From Eubacterium sp. (GTDB taxonomy: Bacteria > Bacillota > Clostridia > Lachnospirales > Lachnospiraceae): a DNA stretch of 7,156 bases. Positions within the stretch are counted from its first letter, which is position 1. Each line of letters starts with the position of its first letter. The notes under the pieces were generated by a model. That model was not told where the DNA came from, searched no databases, and saw nothing but the letters and a program-made list of their open reading frames with translations. A program made the position numbers and the translations under genes. Positions 1 through 6,601 of the stretch are shown one piece after another. The DNA lies in NCBI GenBank assembly GCA_003486385.1, contig DNFT01000091.1, positions 1 through 7,156 of the forward strand, given 5' to 3'.

Positions 1-158
1 TTTGACCCCAACATCATATTATCTGATAACCCAAAATTGAATAAATATGATTCGTTATACACCCAGACATTGAATTAGCATATTTTACTCCCAACATCAT
101 ACATTGACATTTTTAAAATCCACATCTGAATACAATTAAAGCGTACCTGAAATTTTCA
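1..158. other. AT-rich upstream region without a confident gene
   Basis: No gene is called here. Plus-strand frame 1 is open from the window edge to a TAG at 76-78 and reads FDPNIILSDNPKLNKYDSLY and five more residues, which could be the last codons of a gene starting left of the window. Twenty-five codons without a start, a family match or a ribosome binding site is weak evidence. The rest is AT-rich and has a 12-bp direct repeat (separate entry). A perfect TTGACA at 104-109 is visible but has no -10 box at proper spacing. Confidence 0.3.
7..101. repeat. 12-bp direct repeat CCCAACATCATA
   Basis: The exact 12-mer CCCAACATCATA occurs at 7-18 and again at 90-101, 83 bp apart. A shorter ATTGAAT word also occurs twice between them (36-42 and 69-75). 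The copies lie upstream of the promoter at 159-187, so they could be regulator sites, remnants of a local duplication, or chance in AT-rich DNA. No function can be assigned from the sequence. Confidence 0.4.
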
Positions 159-187
159 TTGACTGAAATGCTGCCTTAATGTATAAA
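159..187 (+). promoter_or_regulatory. Sigma-A-type promoter of the CapA-family gene
   Basis: TTGACT (159-164) and TATAAA (182-187) are each one base from consensus and are separated by exactly 17 bp. Transcription would begin near 194-196. This leaves a leader of about 87 nt before the ATG at 282 and makes an upstream ATG at 195 implausible, because it would sit at the transcription start without a ribosome binding site. Confidence 0.75.
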
Positions 188-209
188 ATAGTATATGACC
201 CGGCTGTTA

Positions 210-271
210 TTTTTGAGCGGAAATATACAGCCAATTATATTTATAATATTTTCCATCCTTCCGCTCAGAAA
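210..271 (+). promoter_or_regulatory. Long-stem hairpin in the leader of the CapA-family gene
   Basis: Bases 210-222 (TTTTTGAGCGGAA) pair with 259-271 (TTCCGCTCAGAAA) over 13 bp with a single G-T wobble (213/268), around a 36-nt AT-rich loop. The structure ends one base before the GGAG at 273-276. It lacks a T-tract directly after the stem on either strand, so it does not look like an ordinary terminator. It may affect translation or mRNA stability. It resembles no riboswitch class that I recognise. Confidence 0.55.
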
Positions 272-281
272 CGGAGTTTTT

Positions 282-1673
282 ATGCTAACTAATTTTAATG
301 GGAAGAAAAACCGGATGCACATTGGACAGCTACAGGCATTTATCCTAAGCATGTGCCTGGTTACAGCCGGTATTTTCGGACTCACCGGATGCTCTGATGC
401 CTCCACAAATGTCAACAATACAATCTATCTTGAGACAACAAAACAGACCGCAGGCCAAGATGACACAGCCACATTGCCTGCCGATAATGAAAGCGAATCC
501 GGCAATCCGTCAGACAGCACAGGCGAACCTGAAAACGCCGGGACATCTTCGGACAGCACAACCGCCGAAGCTTCGACCGAGGTCACTGCCACCGTCGCTC
601 CCGTAAGTGTCAACCTCATAGCAGTGGGTGACATGCTCCTTCACGGCGGCATACATAACAGCTCATTACAGCCCGACGGAAGCTACAACTACGCGCATGT
701 ATTTGAGCACACGAAGGACAGAATCGCTGCGGCTGATATCGCAGTTGCCAATCAGGAGGTGATTCTTGGAGGCGTGGAACTCGGCGTGAGCAGCTACCCT
801 GCCTTCAATTCACCGCAGGTCTTCGGCGATGCGCTGGTCGACACAGGCTTTGACGTGATTCTGCATGCCAGCAATCACACGATGGATAAGGACACTGTCG
901 GAGTGCTGAACACAATACACTTCTGGAAGGAAAAGCACCCGGACACTACCTTTCTCGGAATAAATGAGAATGAGGATGAGCGCGATACAATAAGAATAGT
1001 TGAGAAAGACGGCATAAAAATCGCCATGCTCAACTACACCTATGGACTCAACGGCTTCTCACTCCCTGCTGATAAGCCTTATCTTGTGAACCTTATGGAC
1101 GATGCTCACAAGACTGAGATAGCACAGGACATGAAAAATGCCCGCGAACAGGCTGACTTTGTCATCGTGTATCCTCACTGGGGCACCGAGTACATGCTTG
1201 AAGCCACCGATGAGCAGAAGCAGTGGGCCCAGTTCTTCGCCGACAACGGCGCAGACCTTATCATCGGAACACATCCTCATGTTGTCGAACCTGTTGAATG
1301 GATAACCGCCGCCAATGGCAGACAGACGCTTGTGTACTACTCTCTCGGCAACTACATATCGATACAGTACTACAACTATTCAATGCTCGGAGGCTTCGCT
1401 GAGGTCACAATCACAAAGGACTCGACCGGCACTTACATATCCGACTATGATATGGATTTTCTCGTGACACATTACACGGCAGGACGCACGGAAATGACAA
1501 CCTATTTTCTTAGCGACTACACGGATGAGCTTGCCAGCCGCCACGCAATTCTCACGGAGCCTTATGCCGGGCAGTACGCCGAAGGCTACAGAAATGTCAA
1601 CCAGTGGTATCCTTTCACTGTCGAAGGGCTGTGGAACTTAGCAAGGCAGATATGCCCGCAGTTTGTGAAGTAG
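282..1673 (+). CDS. CapA/PgsA-family lipoprotein (PGA_cap domain, metallophosphatase-like)
   Basis: A 463-residue exported lipoprotein. The start at 282 is chosen because GGAG (273-276) lies 5 nt upstream. It gives a type II signal peptide: basic n-region (K8, K9, R11), hydrophobic segment about 19-34, and lipobox LTGC with the lipidated Cys at 37. Residues 38 to about 108 are a Ser/Thr/Glu/Asn/Pro-rich linker that would hold the domain off the membrane. The CapA domain follows, with motifs in the family order: GD (116-117) and H121, NQE (157-159), NHTMD (198-202), HWGTE (299-303), GTHPH (329-333) and SLGN (354-357). These conserved Asp, Asn, His and Glu residues are those expected of the calcineurin-like metal site. 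CapA/PgsA proteins are linked to poly-gamma-glutamate or capsule export, but no pgsB/pgsC-type ligase gene is near, so the substrate is unknown. The gene has its own promoter and appears monocistronic. Confidence 0.9.
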   Translation: MLTNFNGKKNRMHIGQLQAFILSMCLVTAGIFGLTGCSDASTNVNNTIYLETTKQTAGQDDTATLPADNESESGNPSDSTGEPENAGTSSDSTTAEASTEVTATVAPVSVNLIAVGDMLLHGGIHNSSLQPDGSYNYAHVFEHTKDRIAAADIAVANQEVILGGVELGVSSYPAFNSPQVFGDALVDTGFDVILHASNHTMDKDTVGVLNTIHFWKEKHPDTTFLGINENEDERDTIRIVEKDGIKIAMLNYTYGLNGFSLPADKPYLVNLMDDAHKTEIAQDMKNAREQADFVIVYPHWGTEYMLEATDEQKQWAQFFADNGADLIIGTHPHVVEPVEWITAANGRQTLVYYSLGNYISIQYYNYSMLGGFAEVTITKDSTGTYISDYDMDFLVTHYTAGRTEMTTYFLSDYTDELASRHAILTEPYAGQYAEGYRNVNQWYPFTVEGLWNLARQICPQFVK

Positions 1674-1721
1674 ATATAATTTTAACGGGCTTCTTGCAAA
1701 TATTCAGCCAATTTGTTATTC

Positions 1722-1750
1722 TTAAAAGGTAAGTTTTATACAATTATAAT
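1722..1750 (+). promoter_or_regulatory. Candidate promoter of tldDE
   Basis: A perfect TATAAT (1745-1750) lies 17 bp downstream of TTAAAA (1722-1727), which matches the -35 consensus at four of six positions. It sits in the 114-bp gap between the CapA-family gene and tldD, and no terminator is visible in that gap. Read-through from the upstream gene therefore remains possible. Confidence 0.45.
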
Positions 1751-1787
1751 GTTATCGTAATACAAATAATTAATTTGGGAGGTACTT

Positions 1788-3167
1788 ATGTTATCACAGG
1801 ATTTAATAAAAGCGGCTTTACAAAAAGCCCTCTCCACAGGTGCCGACTATGCCGAGGTCTTTGCAGAGCATACAGACAGCAAGACAATAAGCATGGTCTC
1901 ATCCAAGGTGGATAAGATTGAGGACGCCGTGATAAGCGGTGTCGGAATAAGAATATTCAAGGGATTAAGATGTGTGTCGGGAAGTACCTCTTCCCTGCTT
2001 CCGGAGGCGGTATTAGCCTGTGCTGAAAGAGTTGCAGGTGTACTTAATGATACCCCTATAATTTCCAATGTAAATCTCACCGAAAGAATATTCGGAGATA
2101 TCCACCCTATCAAGGTTGTGCCGGTGTCCGTTACCAACTCCACCAAGATTGATTATCTCAGGGAGGCATACAATGCCGCAAAGGAGTATAACGAGGGAAT
2201 TTCCCAGGTTACAGGCTCCTTCCTTGATGTCGACCACAAGATTCTCATAGCCAACAGCGAAGGACTTTTTGCTCAGGACAGACAGATTCGTTCAAGAATA
2301 AGAATACAGGCTGTTGCAAGCAAGGCAGGCGAGAACCAGACCGGCTCCAGCAGTCCGGGAGGAAGGGTCGGAATGGAGCTTTTTGACCTCTACAATCCTA
2401 AGGAGGTCGGCATAGAGGCAGCGCGCGAAGCCATGGTTATGATAAATGCCGGTTACATAAATGCAGGAAATATGCCTGTTGCCATTGAGAACGGCTTCGG
2501 CGGAGTTATCTTCCACGAGGCATGCGGCCACTCCCTTGAGGCATCGAGTGTCGCCTACGGCAATTCGCAGTTTGCAGGAAAGCTCGGAACACAGATTGCC
2601 TCGGCTAAGGTGACAGCCATCGACGACGGCACAATTCCAAATGCATGGGGCTCCATAAATATTGATGATGAGGGCACACCTTCAAGGAGAAACGTCCTCA
2701 TTGAGAACGGTGTATTAAAGTCCTACATGATAGATAAATTCAACGGCAGACGTATGGGAATGGAGTCGACAGGAAACAGCCGCCGGCAGAGCTATGCCTT
2801 CACCCCTACCTCAAGAATGACCAACACCTACATTGCTCCGGGCAATGACAGCGACGAGGATATCATAAGCTCCATCGAATATGGTCTGTATGCTGCCAAG
2901 ATGGGCGGTGGCTCGGTAAATCCTGTGACAGGACAGTTCAATTTCGCCGTCAGTGAGGGCTATGTCATCAGAAACGGTAAAATCTGTGAGCCTGTAAGAG
3001 GTGCAAGTCTCATCGGAAAAGGCTCAGATATCATTATGAATATAGACATGGTTGGCAGAAACCTTCTCCACGGTCAGGGTATGTGCGGTTCGTCCTCAGG
3101 AAGCATTCCTACCAATGTCGGACAGCCGTTAATCAGGGTATCATCTATAACCGTCGGTGGACGTTAA
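1788..3167 (+). CDS. tldD: TldD, zinc-metalloprotease subunit of the TldD/TldE complex
   Basis: A 459-residue cytoplasmic protein of the TldD/PmbA family (U62 peptidases), slightly shorter than the roughly 480-residue enterobacterial form. The start at 1788 has GGGAGG (1777-1782) 5 nt upstream. The N-terminal domain shows the family pattern with GVGIRIFKG near residue 50. The catalytic motif is FHEACGH, giving HExxxH at 243-248. A late Cys433 in GMCGSSSGS is at the position of the third zinc ligand known for TldD. TldD pairs with TldE to form a protease that cleaves unfolded peptides; in E. coli it matures microcin B17 and degrades the CcdA antitoxin. Here tldE follows directly, so the pair is an operon. 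No peptide-antibiotic precursor is visible nearby, so a general peptide-turnover role is as likely as a dedicated substrate. Confidence 0.95.
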   Translation: MLSQDLIKAALQKALSTGADYAEVFAEHTDSKTISMVSSKVDKIEDAVISGVGIRIFKGLRCVSGSTSSLLPEAVLACAERVAGVLNDTPIISNVNLTERIFGDIHPIKVVPVSVTNSTKIDYLREAYNAAKEYNEGISQVTGSFLDVDHKILIANSEGLFAQDRQIRSRIRIQAVASKAGENQTGSSSPGGRVGMELFDLYNPKEVGIEAAREAMVMINAGYINAGNMPVAIENGFGGVIFHEACGHSLEASSVAYGNSQFAGKLGTQIASAKVTAIDDGTIPNAWGSINIDDEGTPSRRNVLIENGVLKSYMIDKFNGRRMGMESTGNSRRQSYAFTPTSRMTNTYIAPGNDSDEDIISSIEYGLYAAKMGGGSVNPVTGQFNFAVSEGYVIRNGKICEPVRGASLIGKGSDIIMNIDMVGRNLLHGQGMCGSSSGSIPTNVGQPLIRVSSITVGGR

Positions 3168-3178
3168 GAGATTAGTGT

Positions 3179-3193
3179 CGCCGTAGGGCGGCG
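3179..3193 (+). promoter_or_regulatory. Small GC-rich hairpin between tldD and tldE
   Basis: CGCCG (3179-3183) pairs with CGGCG (3189-3193) around TAGGG in the 40-nt intercistronic gap, 4 nt before the GGAG (3198-3201) of tldE. Such a stem could tune tldE translation relative to tldD or protect the mRNA. It is short, so this is only a suggestion. Confidence 0.35.
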
Positions 3194-3207
3194 GAATGGA
3201 GATTAGA

Positions 3208-4557
3208 ATGAACTATCAGGAATTTAAGAATGCGGTCTTAGCCGCAGCCAAGGAGAATAATCTTAAGGATTATGAGCTCTACTATACAGAATCCTCCGGT
3301 ACAAGCGTTGAAGCTTACCAGAGTGAAATCAACACCTTCACCTCGGAAAGTTCTCTGGGTGTATGTTTTAAATGTATCATAAATGGTAAAACAGGTTATG
3401 CCTCTACTGAGAATCTAACAGCCGATGATGCTCTTTCGCTTATAAAACGCGCCACGGAAAATGCTCTCTCCATTGAGAGCGATGAGCCATCGTTCATACA
3501 TAAGGCAGGTGACAATTATCTGTCCTTTGAAGCACCTGCAGACTTAGAACCAGGTTCATCTGAGCTTGCAGATTTCACACTCAGGCTTCAGTCCGAGGTA
3601 TATAAGGCTGATAAGCGCGTTGTGGACGGAACGATGTCCGCCTCAGGTTATGAAAGCAGCAGGTACGCTCTGTGCAATTCAAACGGTCTCGACCTTGAGG
3701 ACACAGCCGCCTTCTCATACAGCTATGCAACTGCGCTTGTATCCGATGGTGAGAACAAATATGACGGCGACGGCATCGCCTCAGGCAGTCTTGAAGGCTT
3801 CGATGCGGCAAAAATAGCGGCAGAGGCAGTTGACGATGCAGTATCCACAATCGGCTACACCTCCGTCCCGAGCGGAAAGTACACTGTCGTATTCTCGAGC
3901 AAGGTTATGGCAGCACTGCTCTCAACCTACTCATCCGTATTCTGTGCAGATACCGCACAGAAGGGCTTATCTCTCTTAGCAGGAAAAGAAAACACCAATG
4001 TAGCCGCAGACCTTCTGACCTTGACCGACGACCCTCTCTACAAGGATGCTCTCGTCAAGAGAACCTTCGACGCTGAGGGTGCTGCAACCTACCCTAAGAA
4101 CGTGATTGAGAACGGTAAACTCACAACACTTTTATACAATCTCGCAACATCCGCAAAGGCAGGTGTAAAGACCACCGGAAACGCCTCAAAGGCTTCCTAC
4201 GCTTCACCTGTATCCATCCACCCTTACAGCTTCTACATCAATCCTGTAAAGGGCTCCCTTGAGGATCTGCTCGTTGCCGCAGGTGATGGCATATATGTGA
4301 CCTCCGTTGAAGGACTGCACGCAGGCGCCAACGCCATAACAGGTGATTTCTCACTCTCCTCGGGCGGCTTTAGGATTGAAAACGGCAAAAAAGGCAGGCC
4401 GGTAAAGGGCTTCACAATATCAGGCAACTTCTTCTCACTCTTAAAGGATATATCCTTAATCGGTGAGGATTTAAAGTTCAATCCTTTCGCACTCGGTGCA
4501 TCGCGCTGCGGCTCACCGTCGGTTCTTGTTAAGGGAATAACCATCGCGGGCAAATAG
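3208..4557 (+). CDS. tldE: TldE (PmbA), non-catalytic partner of TldD
   Basis: A 449-residue TldE/PmbA-family protein. An in-frame ATG at 3196 would add MEIR, but only the ATG at 3208 has a well-placed ribosome binding site (GGAG 3198-3201, 6 nt away), so 3208 is preferred. The protein has the family's C-terminal landmarks: an ENGKLTTLLYNLATSAKAG segment, GDFSLSSGGFRIENG (GDFS at 379-382), and the final SPSVLVKGITIAGK. It has no HExxxH motif, as expected for TldE, which forms a heterodimer with TldD and helps shape the substrate channel. It is co-transcribed with tldD and ends 34 bp before a strong terminator. Family assignment is secure; physiological substrates cannot be read from the sequence. 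Confidence 0.95.
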   Translation: MNYQEFKNAVLAAAKENNLKDYELYYTESSGTSVEAYQSEINTFTSESSLGVCFKCIINGKTGYASTENLTADDALSLIKRATENALSIESDEPSFIHKAGDNYLSFEAPADLEPGSSELADFTLRLQSEVYKADKRVVDGTMSASGYESSRYALCNSNGLDLEDTAAFSYSYATALVSDGENKYDGDGIASGSLEGFDAAKIAAEAVDDAVSTIGYTSVPSGKYTVVFSSKVMAALLSTYSSVFCADTAQKGLSLLAGKENTNVAADLLTLTDDPLYKDALVKRTFDAEGAATYPKNVIENGKLTTLLYNLATSAKAGVKTTGNASKASYASPVSIHPYSFYINPVKGSLEDLLVAAGDGIYVTSVEGLHAGANAITGDFSLSSGGFRIENGKKGRPVKGFTISGNFFSLLKDISLIGEDLKFNPFALGASRCGSPSVLVKGITIAGK

Positions 4558-4591
4558 ACACCTCATCAATTAAATTACCACATGCCGGATA

Positions 4592-4638
4592 AAAACAGGG
4601 ACAAAAGAGCAATTCATATGCTCTTCTGTCCCTGTTTT
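4592..4638. terminator. Bidirectional intrinsic terminator between converging operons
   Basis: AAAACAGGGACA (4592-4603) is the exact reverse complement of TGTCCCTGTTTT (4627-4638). After one A/C mismatch the stem continues with AAGAGC (4605-4610) against GCTCTT (4620-4625), leaving a short AT-rich loop. The right arm ends in TTTT and the left arm begins with a run of A, so the structure provides a U-tract for both strands. It closes tldDE from the left and the immunity array from the right. Confidence 0.9.
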
Positions 4639-4808
4639 ATTAACCATTAAATTTCCTTTTTTAGTGCATATTTTTCGATTTGTTCCAGCCAGTATACCAT
4701 TAATTTTCAGGCTTAAAATAAGTGGATATTCCCCATATTTATTATGCTATTTTATTTTCAAGTCTAAAGCTTGAACTATATAATATCATATATTGTCATA
4801 TAATAAAT
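4639..4808. other. AT-rich spacer with an 17-codon minus-strand ORF, possibly a relic
   Basis: No convincing gene is present. On the minus strand, 4700 to 4647 encodes MVYWLEQIEKYALKKEI and a stop. This has a protein-like, helix-forming look, but there is no ribosome binding site and a stop lies two codons upstream, so at best it is the decayed tail of a former gene. A 6-bp inverted repeat TTCAAG/CTTGAA (4757-4762 and 4770-4775) lies just downstream of the 144-codon gene; it has no U-tract and is not called a terminator. Confidence 0.25.
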
Positions 4809-5243
4809 TTAATATGCATGCTCTACACTAATAATTTTATCAGTCATTACATCTGCATTTACTCTGTTATTTTTTAAAATATCTTTGATATATGAAGGTA
4901 AACTATCAAACTCTAATGGTTTTAATGGTTCTGAAATTTTTATATATTGCTGTTCATCATCCTCATACAAATCATAACAATAAATCCCTTTTCTTGACAA
5001 ATTAATGCAGTCCTCCAATAAAGAATTGGTATCATCATACTCTGTGACCACTTTTTCTTCTGTAAATTCAGCCAATTCGTTCATAAAGAAGTTTAAAAGG
5101 CTCTCTGTATTTTCTTTGCTTATACAGACAAATTCTGGAACATTTCCACATCCTGCTGATGTACACTCAAATATATGATTATTATTATCTATGCCAAACC
5201 ACATTATATCTTCACATTGTAATTCGATTGCTGTTATTCTCAT
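4809..5243 (-). CDS. Putative immunity protein, 144 residues, family not identified
   Basis: The start at 5243 is supported by AGGAGG (5253-5248) 4 nt upstream. The protein is acidic and soluble, with no signal peptide or membrane segment. Its most distinctive part is the N-terminus: EDIMWFGID (11-19), a TSAGCGNVPEFVC stretch (28-40), then an acidic helical region about 43-85. It ends with a charged C-terminal part. I cannot assign a named family. The case for an immunity protein rests on its size, acidity, cytoplasmic nature and position as the last member of a run that includes an Imm1-family gene and toxin tails, 43 bp after that gene. No toxin tail is recognisable in the preceding gap. 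It is probably co-transcribed with its neighbours and stops at the terminator at 4592-4638. Confidence 0.6.
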   Translation of the reverse strand: MRITAIELQCEDIMWFGIDNNNHIFECTSAGCGNVPEFVCISKENTESLLNFFMNELAEFTEEKVVTEYDDTNSLLEDCINLSRKGIYCYDLYEDDEQQYIKISEPLKPLEFDSLPSYIKDILKNNRVNADVMTDKIISVEHAY

Positions 5244-5286
5244 ATTGCCTCCTGCTTACGTCCAATCCTATCTCTCTTGTTAAAAC

Positions 5287-5688
5287 TTATTCCCATATAA
5301 AAGAAGCATCCATTTCACCCAACTCATAATACATTTTTGCTACACGCTTTGCCATGTCAATTGACACACATAGCTTGTCTTCAAAATCTCCTTCTTGCCC
5401 ACCCGTAACTAACTTATGTACTAATGAATCATCTGCGTCCGAGTTCATTAATGTATAGATTATCTCATTATCATTTTTAGAAATAAATACATTACACAAC
5501 CTATCATTTCCCCCACCAATGCATAAGAAGTCAGCTTCATTTCCGTTATCCATAATAATTTGAGTAACATATTCTCCATCCAGCAGATTAATCACATTTT
5601 CAATATCTTCCCATGTTGGAAAATCAATACTTTTCTCAACATTAGATAAATCCTTAAAATCATCATAAAACACTCTTTTCACATACAT
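5287..5688 (-). CDS. Imm1-family immunity protein
   Basis: 133 residues from the ATG at 5688, chosen because GAGGA (5698-5694) lies 5 nt upstream; an in-frame ATG at 5700 has no useful site. The pattern fits the Imm1 family as I know it: TWEDIENVINLLDG (25-38), a strand ending in CIGGG (56-60), a second glycine motif GGQEGDF (96-102), a helix MAKRVAKMYYELG (112-124), and a terminal W132-E133. Imm1 proteins protect the producer against secreted polymorphic toxins, often of the deaminase superfamily (SCP1.201/DddA-like), by binding the toxin domain in the cytoplasm. Here the upstream neighbour is another immunity-like gene 22 bp away, with no deaminase or tail between, so this copy is an orphan. 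It may guard against toxins from competing strains. Confidence 0.75.
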   Translation of the reverse strand: MYVKRVFYDDFKDLSNVEKSIDFPTWEDIENVINLLDGEYVTQIIMDNGNEADFLCIGGGNDRLCNVFISKNDNEIIYTLMNSDADDSLVHKLVTGGQEGDFEDKLCVSIDMAKRVAKMYYELGEMDASFIWE

Positions 5689-5710
5689 ATTAATCCTCAT
5701 TTCCGAGCGA

Positions 5711-6484
5711 TTACTGCAACTCTAATTCCTTTTTTAAGTGTTCCAATTCAGAAACACTCATATCACATACACATATTTCAATAATATCATCTGTTTCTGA
5801 CAATCCAAAATACACTTTGTCCATTTTTATATAATGGGAACTTTTTTTGTCTGACAATATTATTCTGGTACCATTAGAATACAAAATAGTTTTAAAAACA
5901 GGGCATTCAGTATCATCACTATGAAAAATTATCTTTCCATCTTCAAAATTTTTCACCACCAGCTTATTCTTAGTTTCTGAATACTCCTTGCAAAGCAATA
6001 GCGTTATTCTTTTTAATAACTTACTCTTTAAACCCACTGTAAATTCCAATGAAGAAGTTTTATCTTTTGAATATGAAATATATTCAACCGCTTCCTCATC
6101 CATATTAAATATAATCTTCAAAGGAATATATTCTTCCAATTCCATATCTATTATATCCTGCATATTCTTGTAATTTTTTACTAAATTCTTTTTGTAATAA
6201 TCTATGAGAAGCTCCTCATTCATATTTTCAGGACTTCCAAACGCCCTATCCGCAATATTTATCTGTTCAACTGACAGAAAAAGTCCAACTTCACTAAGAA
6301 TATCCAACAAGTTTTCTAAAGCAATTCTTCGCTCACCAAAACTGACTAATTCTTTAGCTTCATTTATTGCACTCTTAACTACCTGATATCCCCTTTCTCT
6401 TTCCACTTCATACCGAAAACTCATTTCACCCTCTGCTATTGAGTCAACTATCTGCAAAAAATCTTCATAAGCTTTAATATCCAT
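5711..6484 (-). CDS. Two-part putative immunity protein, 257 residues
   Basis: The start at 6484 is set by AGAGGA (6496-6491) 6 nt upstream; a GTG seven codons earlier has no such site and would overlap the preceding reading frame. Residues 1 to about 85 are helical and carry a SFGERRIALENLLDIL segment (48-63) followed by a second helix ending in ADRAFG. This FGE-type helical pattern resembles small MafI-like immunity proteins, though I hold that resemblance with low confidence. After a charged linker (about 86-115), residues 116-257 form a separate alpha/beta region without a family I recognise. Single-domain immunity proteins are usually near 80-150 residues, so this looks like a fusion. 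It starts right after a 34-residue toxin tail whose stop codon (6497-6495) overlaps the ribosome binding site, the normal toxin-then-immunity order. No signal peptide or membrane segment is seen. Confidence 0.6.
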   Translation of the reverse strand: MDIKAYEDFLQIVDSIAEGEMSFRYEVERERGYQVVKSAINEAKELVSFGERRIALENLLDILSEVGLFLSVEQINIADRAFGSPENMNEELLIDYYKKNLVKNYKNMQDIIDMELEEYIPLKIIFNMDEEAVEYISYSKDKTSSLEFTVGLKSKLLKRITLLLCKEYSETKNKLVVKNFEDGKIIFHSDDTECPVFKTILYSNGTRIILSDKKSSHYIKMDKVYFGLSETDDIIEICVCDMSVSELEHLKKELELQ

Positions 6485-6494
6485 CTTTTTTCCT

Positions 6495-6599
6495 CTATTT
6501 ACCACTGTTATAACCAGTTATTATTCCCTCACCATGCGGTTCAACAATTACTGTTATATTTAATCCATGGTTACGACCCTTAACCATAAATCTGAGCAT
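6495..6599 (-). pseudogene. 34-codon relic of a polymorphic toxin C-terminus (EndoU/BECR-like tail)
   Basis: Between two immunity genes the minus strand encodes MLRFMVKGRNHGLNITVIVE then PHGEGIITGYNSGK and TAG. A beta-hairpin of the type xVKGxxxGxxIxVxVEPxGxGIITGY is typical of the last strands of RNase toxin domains of the EndoU and related BECR-fold group. The rest of the toxin domain is missing: in this frame a TGA occurs a few codons upstream, inside the preceding immunity gene. The ATG (6599-6597) lies 2 nt after the upstream TAA, so it may be translated by coupling, but 34 residues cannot form the nuclease. It reads as the residue of a recombined toxin tip carried along with its immunity gene at 5711-6484. 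Confidence 0.6.
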
Positions 6600-6601
6600 G
6601 A

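Noticed and set aside
210..271. Leader hairpin as an attenuator or intrinsic terminator
   Set aside because: No T-tract follows the stem directly on either strand; the T-run at 277-281 comes after the ribosome binding site.
195..281. Extended N-terminus of the CapA-family protein from the ATG at 195
   Set aside because: It would begin at the predicted transcription start without a ribosome binding site, adds a second hydrophobic stretch before the lipoprotein signal, and overlaps the leader hairpin. The ATG at 282 has GGAG at ideal spacing.
3196..3207. TldE start at 3196 (adding MEIR)
   Set aside because: The ATG lies inside the region that forms the ribosome binding site of the 3208 start and has no well-spaced site of its own.
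1788..4557. tldDE as part of a peptide-antibiotic maturation cluster
   Set aside because: No precursor peptide, cyclodehydratase or transporter gene is present nearby; TldD/TldE is widespread without such clusters.
4647..4700. Minus-strand 17-codon ORF as a real gene
   Set aside because: It has protein-like composition but no ribosome binding site, is very short, and has a stop codon two codons upstream. It is kept only as a possible relic in the spacer entry.
5689..5700. Imm1-family start at 5700 (adding MRIN)
   Set aside because: No ribosome binding site is placed for it; the bases after this ATG (GAGGA) form the site for the ATG at 5688.
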